A DNA stretch of 6,434 bases from Candidatus Latescibacteria bacterium 4484_107 (GTDB lineage: Bacteria; Latescibacterota; 4484-107): assembly GCA_002059205.1 (NCBI GenBank), contig MVCQ01000080.1:1-6434 (forward strand), in the 5' to 3' direction. Of this stretch, positions 1 through 5,469 are shown piece after piece. Below the pieces are notes generated by a model, which saw nothing but the letters and a program-made list of their open reading frames with translations, had not been told where the DNA came from and made no database searches. Made by a program: the position numbers and the translations under genes. Position 1 is the stretch's first letter; every line of letters begins with the position of its first letter.

Positions 1-41
1 CCGGCTCCACCATCGCCCCAATAGGAGAAAAGCGGAGGGGA

Positions 42-88
42 TTACTCATTATCCCTTACTCATTGAAGTCCTCCACGTCTTTGCGGTG
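42..88 (+). repeat. Direct repeat plus degenerate intergenic repeat in the yfcE-like leader
   Basis: The leader of the first gene has two exact copies of ttactcatt (42-50 and 56-64, 14 bases apart). They are followed by cctccacgtctttgcggtg (70-88), which resembles sequences in the exbB-exbD and exbD-exbD gaps. A stop codon in frame 1 at 22-24 may end an upstream gene with only about seven codons in the window, but this cannot be decided. I see no convincing promoter here. The repeats are seen directly; that they belong to a genome-wide family is inference. Confidence 0.5.
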
Positions 89-114
89 CAACCTACATTT
101 ATGAGGAGGATCGG

Positions 115-609
115 ATGAAACATTCCCATTTGGTGGGGCTGATCGCGGATACACACGATCATCGTCCCGCCATACAAAAGGCGGTGGCGTTGTTCAACGA
201 ACGAGGTGTAAAGTTGGTGCTGCACGCCGGAGATTTCGTGGCGCCGTTCACCGCGAAAGATTTTGGGAAGTTAGACAGCGCCTTCATCGGCGTCTTCGGA
301 AACAACGACGGGGAGCGCGCGGGGCTGCGAAAGGCCTTCGGGGAGATCGGGGAGATCTACGCCGGGGTGCAACGCTTTCAATACGAAAGCAGAAAATTTG
401 TCCTGATGCACGAGCCGAGCTGCATAGAGGCATTGGTTCACAGCGGCGATTTCGACGTCATCCTGTACGGGCATACGCACGAGCCGGAGATCCGGGAAGG
501 GGAAACACTGGTGATCAATCCCGGCGAAGCGTGCGGATGGGTGAGCGGCCGGCGCACGGTGGCGATTTTGGATCTGGATGGCATGAAGGTGGAGAACGTT
601 GAGCTGTAA
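115..609 (+). CDS. YfcE/MJ0936-family metallophosphoesterase (phosphodiesterase)
   Basis: A 164-residue calcineurin-like phosphoesterase, the usual length of the small YfcE/MJ0936 group, which hydrolyses phosphodiester bonds with two metal ions (often Mn) in the cytoplasm. All metal-binding blocks are present in order: D12-T-H14 after a hydrophobic strand, G39-D40, the G62-N63-N-D65 block, H99 in LMHE, and G119-H120-T-H122 near the end, followed by the typical NPGE turn at about 135-138. The ATG is well supported by AGGAGG at 104-109, five bases upstream. There is no signal peptide or membrane segment. It ends 20 bases before the URO-D-like gene on the same strand, so the two are probably cotranscribed. 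The family is clear. The natural substrate is not: relatives act on model phosphodiesters, and neither nucleotide nor other substrates can be read from the sequence. Confidence 0.93.
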   Translation: MKHSHLVGLIADTHDHRPAIQKAVALFNERGVKLVLHAGDFVAPFTAKDFGKLDSAFIGVFGNNDGERAGLRKAFGEIGEIYAGVQRFQYESRKFVLMHEPSCIEALVHSGDFDVILYGHTHEPEIREGETLVINPGEACGWVSGRRTVAILDLDGMKVENVEL

Positions 610-629
610 GACAGGGGAAAGGAAAGCAG

Positions 630-1715
630 TTGACTTCCAAACAACGTGTTTTGACGGCGATCGGACATCAGGAGCCGGATCGGGTTCCCGTGGATTATTG
701 GGCGGCTCCGGAGGTTACCGAGCGGCTTCTGCGCCACTTCGGCCTTGCGGACAAGGAGGCGTTGCTGCGGCGATTGGACGTGGATCTGCGCACGATTCCA
801 GGGCCCAGCTATGCCGGCCAGGAACTGAAAACCTATCAGGATGGGAGCATAGAAGACCTCTGGGGCGTGCGCCGGAAACGAATGTTCGTGGAGCGGGGCG
901 CATTCCGATGGAGCTACAAACACGTGGTGGACCCCCCGCTGGCGGAGATGAAGACTGCGGAGGAGGTGAACCGATACCAAGGCTGGCCCTCACCGGACGC
1001 ATGGAATTATGCCACGCTGAAGGCGGATTGCGAACGTTTTGAAGGGTACGCGGTGGTCAATGCCGGGGATCGTCTGGATCGCACGGCCCAGCTCAAGCCG
1101 ATGATGTATCTTCGGGGGATGGAGCAGGCGTATATGGATCTCGCGCTCGATCCGAAGATGGTCGAGGCTGTCGTGGGGCACATCCGGGAATATTTCCTCG
1201 AATACAATCGCCGGGTCTTCGAGGCGGCTCAGGGGAAAATTGATATTTTCATGATGGGCGATGATTTCGGCACCCAGTCGGGTCCGATGATGGACATCGC
1301 GATGTGGCGCAAATATTTTCGTCGGGGATTCCGGGAGTATGTCGCGCTCGCGCACCAATACGGCATCCGGGTGATGCACCATACGTGCGGGTCCGTGGTG
1401 GCGCTTATCCCGGACTTCATCGAGGCCGGATTGGATATTCTTCAATCGCTTCAGCCCAAAGCCGCCGGGATGGATCTGAAAAAACTGAAGCGGGAGTATG
1501 GAAGGGATCTGGTGTTTCAGGGAGGGATTGACATTCAGGAGGTGCTTCCCAATGGCACGCCCGAAACCGTCCGGGAACACGTTCGGAGCCGGATGGACGC
1601 GGGAAAGTCCGGTGGCGGATACATCGTTTGCACCGCGCACAACATTCAGCCGGATACGCCTACGGAGAATATCCTCGCGCTGTTTGAAGCCTATAAGGAG
1701 TTCGGCGCTTACTAA
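630..1715 (+). CDS. Uroporphyrinogen decarboxylase-fold protein, MtaA/CmuA-like methyltransferase type
   Basis: A 361-residue URO-D superfamily barrel. The start is TTG at 630, chosen because the product begins MTSKQRVLTAIGHQEPDRVP, the usual N-terminus of this family, and a purine-rich GGAAAG (621-626) lies just upstream. No in-frame ATG could replace it without losing the conserved start. The protein lacks the PxWxMRQAGRY signature near the N-terminus that HemE uses to bind substrate, so haem synthesis is unlikely. It does have H251-T-C253-G and a later C334, matching the His-X-Cys...Cys zinc site of corrinoid methyltransferases such as MtaA/MtbA, followed by HNIQPDTP, a common ending in this group. 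By family knowledge it would transfer a methyl group between a corrinoid protein and a thiol or similar acceptor. No corrinoid-protein gene is in the window, so the substrate is unknown. It probably shares a transcript with the phosphoesterase. The gene ends 35 bases before the convergent HAD gene. Confidence 0.88.
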   Translation: MTSKQRVLTAIGHQEPDRVPVDYWAAPEVTERLLRHFGLADKEALLRRLDVDLRTIPGPSYAGQELKTYQDGSIEDLWGVRRKRMFVERGAFRWSYKHVVDPPLAEMKTAEEVNRYQGWPSPDAWNYATLKADCERFEGYAVVNAGDRLDRTAQLKPMMYLRGMEQAYMDLALDPKMVEAVVGHIREYFLEYNRRVFEAAQGKIDIFMMGDDFGTQSGPMMDIAMWRKYFRRGFREYVALAHQYGIRVMHHTCGSVVALIPDFIEAGLDILQSLQPKAAGMDLKKLKREYGRDLVFQGGIDIQEVLPNGTPETVREHVRSRMDAGKSGGGYIVCTAHNIQPDTPTENILALFEAYKEFGAY

Positions 1716-1732
1716 GGATACGCCGTGGTGCG

Positions 1733-1758
1733 TGTTACGTTTTTCACGTTTCACGCTT
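1733..1758 (+). repeat. Short acgttt/tcacg tandem-like repeat between convergent genes
   Basis: The gap between the URO-D-like gene and the convergent HAD gene consists of overlapping variants of ttacgttt, tcacgttt and tcacgctt. It runs into the stop codon of the HAD gene, so the last residues of that protein (LSKA) are partly encoded by repeat-like sequence. A reverse-complement-related block (acgtaaaacgtgaagcat) lies at 4622-4639 behind the TPR gene. No U-tract terminator is visible between the two convergent genes. The repeat is seen directly; its family membership is inferred. Confidence 0.5.
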
Positions 1759-2431
1759 TTGACAACCTTCCATCCAGAACGCTCAGCAATTGCATCGGAG
1801 CATCTATCAGAAAATCCGGATCCTGCGCCTGCAAACGCTCCCTGGGGAAATAGCCATACGCTGCGCCGCACGTAAGGATGCCGGCGTTTTTCCCGGCCCG
1901 GATGTCGTTATCGGTGTCCCCCACGAGCAGGGTTTCTTCGGGGAGGCTTCCGGTGACGCGCAGGATGGTTTGGATCATCTCCGGATCGGGCTTCAGGCGG
2001 ACGACGTCCTCCGGCCCGATGACCACGCGAAATTGGTGAAACAATCCAAAGTGACCCAGAATCCGGTCGGTCATGGAGCGGGGTTTGTTCGTGGCTACGG
2101 CGAGATATGGCGCTTCCGCCAGAGATCCATTCCTCAAGTGGCGGAGGAGTGCTGTCACGCCGGGATAGAGTGTGGATCGCTCCGTGCACCGGTCCAGATA
2201 GAATCGCCGATAGATTTGCAGAAGCTCCTCCCAACGATAAAATTGATCACGAGGCAGCATCGTCTGCGTGAACACCTGCGAGCCGGGGCCGATTCCTTTT
2301 TTGGCCTGTTCCATGGTCACTTCCGGGAGAGCCATTTCGCGCAGAGCCAGATTGACGCAGTTGAAGATGTCGGGACTCGAATCTAATAGAGTGCCGTCCA
2401 GATCGAAAATGATGGTGGTTATCGCTCGCAA
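1751..2431 (-). CDS. HAD-superfamily phosphatase, phosphoglycolate phosphatase (Gph)-like
   Basis: With the start proposed here, a 226-residue cytoplasmic HAD subfamily IA hydrolase, the normal length for Gph/PpaX-type enzymes. Motif I is F9-D10-L-D12-G-T with the nucleophile D10; motif II is the T114 of ATNKP; motif III is K147 in RLKPDP; motif IV is G-D172-T-D-N-D176. The cap domain lies between about 20 and 95. The frame stays open to an ATG at 2662, but that would add 77 residues encoded by palindromes and repeats before motif I. HAD proteins normally reach motif I within about 10 residues. A TTG at 2431-2429 gives exactly this and is preceded by a good Shine-Dalgarno sequence (minus-strand GAGAAGAGG, 6-base spacing). 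Family knowledge suggests removal of phosphate from 2-phosphoglycolate or a similar small metabolite; pyrophosphatase or another sugar-phosphate substrate cannot be excluded. It converges on the URO-D-like gene and shares no operon with it. Confidence 0.9.
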   Translation of the reverse strand: MRAITTIIFDLDGTLLDSSPDIFNCVNLALREMALPEVTMEQAKKGIGPGSQVFTQTMLPRDQFYRWEELLQIYRRFYLDRCTERSTLYPGVTALLRHLRNGSLAEAPYLAVATNKPRSMTDRILGHFGLFHQFRVVIGPEDVVRLKPDPEMIQTILRVTGSLPEETLLVGDTDNDIRAGKNAGILTCGAAYGYFPRERLQAQDPDFLIDAPMQLLSVLDGRLSKA

Positions 2432-2437
2432 AGGCGA

Positions 2438-2446
2438 CCTCTTCTC
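2438..2446 (-). promoter_or_regulatory. Ribosome binding site deciding the HAD phosphatase start
   Basis: On the minus strand GAGAAGAGG lies six bases before TTG 2431. This Shine-Dalgarno-like stretch, together with motif I beginning nine codons later, supports the internal TTG over the upstream ATG at 2662. No convincing promoter could be picked out in the repeat-rich upstream DNA. Confidence 0.65.
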
Positions 2447-2485
2447 GTTAAAGTTCTCCGCTTTTTGCTCCGTAGAAAGTGCTTG

Positions 2486-2565
2486 AAAATTCTCTTTCAC
2501 TGCACAAACAACATAACGTGCATTATTCACAAATTTGCCAAAAATTCTCTTTGCCCTTTGTGCAG
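2486..2565. repeat. Nested direct and inverted repeats upstream of the HAD gene
   Basis: The 12-mer aaaattctcttt occurs at 2486-2497 and again at 2541-2552. Just inside and beyond these copies are ctgcacaaa (2500-2508) and its exact reverse complement tttgtgcag (2557-2565). The segment is AT-richer than the genes around it. It is seen directly; whether it is a decayed small mobile element, a regulatory site for the minus-strand HAD gene or plain intergenic repeat cannot be told. Confidence 0.55.
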
Positions 2566-2581
2566 CAACGTGTTTTCTGTT

Positions 2582-2607
2582 GCATCGGGATTTTGTAATC
2601 CCGATGC
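2582..2607. repeat. Perfect palindrome, 10-bp stem (gcatcgggat / atcccgatgc)
   Basis: Arms gcatcgggat (2582-2591) and atcccgatgc (2598-2607) are exact reverse complements around tttgta, whose end bases t and a can also pair. There is no T-run on either side, so it is not a typical intrinsic terminator. It looks like a REP-type extragenic palindrome. It lies inside the 5' extension of the HAD reading frame, which is one reason to reject the long start. Confidence 0.7.
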
Positions 2608-2638
2608 TCAGCCTTTCAGCCTTGTTGCATCTGAGGTT

Positions 2639-2656
2639 CGGGAAAACGATTTCCCG
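2639..2656. repeat. Perfect 7-bp-stem hairpin cgggaaa / tttcccg
   Basis: Arms at 2639-2645 and 2650-2656 surround the tetraloop acga. It lies 31 bases after the larger palindrome and 30 bases before the tandem palindromic block, making this a cluster of extragenic palindromes. No T-run follows on either strand. Confidence 0.55.
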
Positions 2657-2686
2657 CCCCAACCGGAACGTGCGTTTGGGTCGGTA

Positions 2687-2732
2687 ACGCAGAGCGTCTA
2701 ATTATGCGTTCCCCACGCAGAGCGTGGGAACG
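2687..2732. repeat. Tandem copy of an acgcagagcgt palindromic repeat
   Basis: The 11-mer acgcagagcgt occurs at 2687-2697 and 2715-2725. The second copy is the centre of a near-perfect palindrome: cgttccccacgc (2707-2718), loop aga, gcgtgggaacg (2722-2732), with one unpaired c in the left arm. The GCGTGGGAACG-type palindrome is a familiar dispersed intergenic repeat in many bacterial genomes. Here it supplies the apparent C-terminal codons of the small minus-strand reading frame that ends at 2702. Confidence 0.7.
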
Positions 2733-2939
2733 AGAGAAACACAAAATCGGATGGAAAGCGTCCCATATTCCCTAACTGGCTGGAGCAAACGGAATACGCC
2801 GTGCTCGAACACGGCTTCCAACAACTGAGACAGTTTTTTGTCCTCCTTGTGGAGAGAGGCTCCCAACAGCATTACGGAGAAAAGGCCGACCTTTTCGGCA
2901 AGTTCCGTAAGACATTCTTTTGTCGTATTCAGAAATCAT
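2702..2939 (-). pseudogene. Small coding-like minus-strand ORF, probably frameshifted and ending in a repeat
   Basis: No family recognised. On the minus strand, ATG 2939 follows GAGGGAG (2950-2944) and starts MISEYDK. After the A-run at 2921-2918 that frame turns unprotein-like, but the +1 frame continues as ECLTELAEKVGLFSVMLLGA and then SLHKEDKKLSQLLEAVFEHG, a well-behaved amphipathic-helix pattern. Dropping one A from the run would join the two. Alternatively, CTG 2932 starts the second frame directly (76 residues). The last dozen residues are encoded by the tandem palindrome at 2707-2732, so the native C-terminus is probably lost. A strong promoter (2988-3016) points into it. It could be a decayed gene, a sequencing or assembly indel in a living gene, or a chance ORF. 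The promoter, Shine-Dalgarno sequence and protein-like reading are seen; the broken-gene interpretation is inferred. Confidence 0.42.
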
Positions 2940-2987
2940 TGTTCTCCCTCGTCAGAATTGGTTTATGTCATTGGAAGCAACTTCGTA

Positions 2988-3016
2988 ATAATAGGAGTTT
3001 TTGATTGGATAGTCAA
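2988..3016 (-). promoter_or_regulatory. Near-consensus sigma70-type promoter, minus strand
   Basis: Reading the minus strand: TTGACT (3016-3011), a 17-base spacer, then TATTAT (2993-2988). Each hexamer matches the consensus at five of six bases and the spacing is ideal. Transcription would start near 2981, giving a leader of about 40 bases before ATG 2939 with its Shine-Dalgarno sequence. The stop codon of the minus reading frame above it (TGA, 3015-3013) overlaps the -35 box. It is the best-matching promoter in the window, yet it drives only the small coding-like ORF. Confidence 0.6.
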
Positions 3017-3247
3017 GAGAAATTTTCCAAGACCTGAGCGAACAGACCGCCTTTATTCCTGAGGACGGATTGGGCGTATCCGCGATAAGAGCCGACTGCG
3101 ATCCCCTGAGCAATCTTACGTTGATCGGCGTCATCGTCCCTTGACTTCGTCCCGGCATTTGATGAACCCGGAGCGGCATTCCCGGAAAAGACGTCGGACC
3201 ATTCGGAGCACGTTTTCAACATTATGTTTTTTTTGAAACAACGATAG
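3013..3247. other. Coding-like stretch of uncertain strand, possible gene remnant
   Basis: Two readings look protein-like and I cannot choose between them. On the + strand, frame 1 from 3031 reads DLSEQTAFIPEDGLGVSAIR and on to TGA at 3142-3144; a +1 shift at that point continues from 3143 as DFVPAFDEPGAAFPEKTSDH and ends at TAG 3245-3247, 19 bases before the terminator hairpin. On the minus strand, an unbroken 69-residue frame runs from ATG 3222 to TGA 3013 without a visible ribosome binding site. The + reading is favoured by the terminator, the minus one by continuity. Neither resembles a family I know. It may be a decayed gene, or DNA with coding-like composition only. Confidence 0.3.
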
Positions 3248-3266
3248 AGACGAAGCCTGAAAGGAA

Positions 3267-3294
3267 GGCGCATTGTAGAATGCGTCGTTTTTTT
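3267..3294 (+). terminator. Intrinsic terminator, + strand
   Basis: An eight-pair stem (3267-3274 with 3279-3286, including one G-U) has a gtag tetraloop; its core arms are cgcatt and aatgcg. It is followed, one base later, by seven T (3288-3294). There is no matching A-run on the left, so it works only for rightward transcription. No intact + strand gene precedes it. It lies 44 bases before the candidate -35 box of the TPR-exb operon, insulating that operon from anything upstream. Confidence 0.72.
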
Positions 3295-3337
3295 CAGGAA
3301 GAACAGAAGGATTTTGCCGCTTCCGAATAAAAAATCC

Positions 3338-3366
3338 TTGACACGAAGGGGAAATATATAGATATT
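3338..3366 (+). promoter_or_regulatory. Candidate promoter of the TPR-exbB-exbD-exbD operon
   Basis: A perfect -35 TTGACA at 3338-3343 is followed, 17 bases on, by GATATT (3361-3366, four of six matches to TATAAT) within the AT-rich run gaaatatatagatattt. Transcription would start about 50 bases before the ATG at 3427. It lies just downstream of the intrinsic terminator. No operator-like palindrome, such as an iron-box, is evident between it and the start codon. Confidence 0.5.
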
Positions 3367-3426
3367 TAAGCTTCTCTTGATCTTGCTCATGACCCGTTGT
3401 CGAACACTTAGAATGAGGTATCCCGG

Positions 3427-4614
3427 ATGCGAAGCGCACCGTCCATGGGAACGATCATCCTTTTGAGTATTGGGATATTCCTATCGGGAGGAACCCCGGT
3501 ATCGGCCAAAGGAACCGAATCTATCCAGATCCGGCAGGGCGTCGAGGTGGATTCCCTTCAGGAGGCGATGAAACATTATAGTTGGGGCAAAGGGCACGAG
3601 CGGAATGGGGTGTACGAGGATGCCATCGAACAATATCGAAAAGCCATCTCATACCATCCGAACAATCCCAAAATGCACTATGCCCTGGGAAATGTGTATT
3701 ACAAAATGAAGCGCACAGAAGAAGCCAAAGCATCCTATCTGATGGCTGTGAGCGCCGACTCGACATACTTGAACGCGCATTATATGTTGGCTAAGATCTA
3801 CCACGCGGAGGCCAACTATGACTCCGCCCTCGCCGAATACGAAAAAATCGTAGCCCTTAAACCGGACTACGTACAAGTCCGCCGGAGCTTAGCGGAACTC
3901 TACCGTTACCGAGGACGGGAGGCCGATGCGCTCCGGGCCTATATGGAACTTTCACAGTACGTAAAAGATGATCCGGAGATTTTTATCCTCACAGGGCAAC
4001 TGCTGGAGAAAGCGCAGAAAACCGAAAGAAAAACCGAACGCATCGAAAAAGCTATCGAAGCCTATCAGCACGCATGGGCGCTGAAGCCGGATGACTTGGC
4101 CACGTTGGAAAGCATAGCCCGGCTTCAGGTTCAAACAGCGGACTATGAAAAAGCCTTAGCGTCTTACTGGCTCTTGGCCGATCACGACAGCACGGATACT
4201 GCTTCCCTGATCAAGATTATCGAACTGGCAGATCAATTGGCACGCTCCGACGATCTCATCCGAGGCTTGGAACGGTTGACTTTTCTAAAACCTAAGGATG
4301 CGGTGCCTGTCATAAAATTGGCTCAGATTTACTTCGACAAGGGAGAATTCAAACAAGCTAAAAAATGGATTGACCGGGGACTTACCCTGACTCCAAAAAA
4401 CGGACGTCTCCGGACCTTGAACGGAGATTATTACCTCAAAGTGGGCAATCGGCGCACCTTGGCCCTCAAAGAATTTGAACTGGCATGCGCCGACCCGGTA
4501 TGGAAAACTTACGCCGAACAGCGCATCGCCACGATCCAATATGAGGCTTCCGAAGAAAAACGCCGGCAGGAGGAAGCCGAAAAGAACGCTTTTTTTGATC
4601 GAGGGAAAAAATAG
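3427..4614 (+). CDS. Exported TPR-repeat protein of an Exb-type operon
   Basis: A 395-residue tetratricopeptide-repeat protein. Residues 1-27 form a Sec signal peptide: basic start, hydrophobic TIILLSIGIFLSGG, and a signal peptidase I site after V-S-A27; there is no lipobox cysteine. TPR units follow from about 46, clearest at 46-79, 80-113, 114-147 and 148-181. One with a charged insertion (KTERKTER) follows at about 184-221, then 222-255, and a further one at about 290-323. Residues 376-395 are a highly charged Glu/Lys/Arg tail, perhaps helical. The start ATG has TGAGGT at 3414-3419, seven bases upstream; an internal ATG at 3445 would shorten the signal peptide. TPR arrays bind other proteins, so a periplasmic adaptor for the following ExbB/ExbD motor or its client is likely, but this is inferred from the neighbourhood alone. 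The partner cannot be named from sequence. Confidence 0.85.
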   Translation: MRSAPSMGTIILLSIGIFLSGGTPVSAKGTESIQIRQGVEVDSLQEAMKHYSWGKGHERNGVYEDAIEQYRKAISYHPNNPKMHYALGNVYYKMKRTEEAKASYLMAVSADSTYLNAHYMLAKIYHAEANYDSALAEYEKIVALKPDYVQVRRSLAELYRYRGREADALRAYMELSQYVKDDPEIFILTGQLLEKAQKTERKTERIEKAIEAYQHAWALKPDDLATLESIARLQVQTADYEKALASYWLLADHDSTDTASLIKIIELADQLARSDDLIRGLERLTFLKPKDAVPVIKLAQIYFDKGEFKQAKKWIDRGLTLTPKNGRLRTLNGDYYLKVGNRRTLALKEFELACADPVWKTYAEQRIATIQYEASEEKRRQEEAEKNAFFDRGKK

Positions 4615-4620
4615 AAGGGA

Positions 4621-4650
4621 CACGTAAAACGTGAAGCATGAAGCATAAGG
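4621..4650 (+). repeat. Short cacgtaaaacgtg palindrome with gaagcat tandem repeat
   Basis: In the 103-base gap between the TPR gene and exbB, cacgt-aaa-acgtg (4621-4633) is a perfect small palindrome. It is followed by two adjacent gaagcat copies (4633-4646). The composition mirrors the reverse complement of the repeat between the convergent genes at 1733-1758. The rest of the gap holds nothing I recognise except the Shine-Dalgarno GGAGG (4705-4709) of the next gene. Confidence 0.5.
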
Positions 4651-4717
4651 AATCACTCCCGCAATACGAATCTGTTTCCGTCCTTTTCACTTCACCCCCA
4701 AGCCGGAGGACCTTTTT

Positions 4718-5347
4718 ATGGTCGAATTATTCAACAAGGGCGGCCCCTTTATGTGGCCCCTCTTAGCCGCGCTGGTGATCGGTATTGCTTTTATCCTCGA
4801 GCGTCTGTGGACACTGACCCGGGCTTCGATCAACGCCAAACAGTTCTTCGTCCAGGTGGATGAAGCCCTGCGCGGCGGCGGGGTGGAGGCTGCGGCAAAA
4901 ATTTGTTCCAATACCCGTGGGCCGGTAGCCTCGGTACTTCATGCCGGATTGCTGCGGGCTCAAAGAGGGTTGGCCCACGTAGAAAAAGCCATCGAGACCT
5001 CGGGTTCCATCGAGATGGCCTTTCTGGAGCGCGGGATGGTGTGGTTGGCCACCATAGCCAGCATCGCGCCGCTAATTGGTTTTTTGGGTACGGTGAGCGG
5101 TATGATCAAAGCGTTCGAGGCCATCGCGCTGGCCGGGGACGTGGAGCCGAGTCTGGTAGCCAGCGGCATCTCAGAAGCTCTGATCACCACGGCGGCCGGA
5201 TTGGCCATCGCCATCCCGATCCAGGCTTTCCACAATTACTTCGTATCCCGGATAGACAAGATCGTCGTTGACATGGAGGAAAGCTCCGCGGCATTCGTTG
5301 ATACCCTCGTAGAAATGGGCTACGGGGAAGAGAAAGGAGCGGCGTAG
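4718..5347 (+). CDS. exbB: ExbB/TolQ/MotA-family proton channel protein
   Basis: A 209-residue inner-membrane protein. Membrane segments lie at about 11-30, 107-133 and 149-175, with a cytoplasmic domain between the first two, the standard ExbB topology. Family signatures are present: GFLGTVSGMIKAF (121-133) in the second helix and ISEALITTAAGLAIAIP (151-167) in the third. T125 and T157/T158 correspond to the pore-lining threonines of the family. Known ExbB forms a pentamer that, with ExbD, converts proton flow into force on TonB or another periplasmic client. The ATG is supported by GGAGG at 4705-4709. It follows the TPR gene and precedes two exbD genes on the same strand, which favours ExbB over a flagellar MotA. 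TolQ remains possible because ExbB and TolQ cannot be told apart firmly by sequence and no tonB or tolA/B/pal gene lies in the window. Confidence 0.9.
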   Translation: MVELFNKGGPFMWPLLAALVIGIAFILERLWTLTRASINAKQFFVQVDEALRGGGVEAAAKICSNTRGPVASVLHAGLLRAQRGLAHVEKAIETSGSIEMAFLERGMVWLATIASIAPLIGFLGTVSGMIKAFEAIALAGDVEPSLVASGISEALITTAAGLAIAIPIQAFHNYFVSRIDKIVVDMEESSAAFVDTLVEMGYGEEKGAA

Positions 5348-5409
5348 GGCTTTACTGAAATTTTGAACAAGATCGAAGTGACTGCGAAATGCCCCTTATT
5401 GATGCCTTT

Positions 5410-5436
5410 CTTTGCGGTCCCAACGCGCTCTGCGGT
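5410..5436 (+). repeat. Degenerate tgcggt repeat in the exbB-exbD gap
   Basis: The 122-base gap contains two related units, ctttgcggtcc (5410-5420) and gctctgcggtg (5426-5436). Both resemble ctttgcggtg at 79-88 in the window's first leader. A 13-base run of A then T (aaaaaaatttttt, 5444-5456) follows immediately and leads into the Shine-Dalgarno sequence of the first exbD. Seen directly; shared origin is inferred. Confidence 0.42.
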
Positions 5437-5469
5437 GCCTGGTAAAAAAATTTTTTGGAGAAACGAAAT

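Noticed and set aside
438..980. Long minus-strand frame across the phosphoesterase/URO-D-like junction
   Set aside because: It is a shadow of two well-supported + strand genes and has no family motif.
990..1871. 293-residue minus-strand frame opposite the URO-D-like gene
   Set aside because: Shadow frame: the + strand gene carries clear family motifs throughout.
2582..2607. Palindrome as intrinsic terminator
   Set aside because: No T-run follows on either strand, so it is kept as an extragenic palindrome only.
2432..2662. N-terminal 77-residue extension of the HAD phosphatase from ATG 2662
   Set aside because: It is encoded by palindromes and direct repeats, has no ribosome binding site that I could see, and delays motif I far beyond what the family shows.
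2486..2732. CRISPR array
   Set aside because: The repeats differ from each other in sequence and spacing; there is no regular repeat-spacer pattern.
2801..3004. + strand frame of 67 residues from GTG 2801
   Set aside because: It is antisense to the more protein-like minus-strand reading with a promoter and ribosome binding site; no start signal is visible.
2838..3062. + strand 74-residue frame with a hydrophobic stretch
   Set aside because: No ribosome binding site, no recognisable family, overlaps the minus-strand promoter; the hydrophobic part comes from AT-rich intergenic DNA.
5444..5456. A/T run before the first exbD as a terminator
   Set aside because: No stable GC stem sits directly before the T-run, and the genes on both sides belong to one functional set.
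5455..5469. TTG 5455 as start of the first exbD
   Set aside because: TTGGAG at this place serves better as the Shine-Dalgarno sequence of ATG 5470, and the family N-terminus does not need the extra residues.
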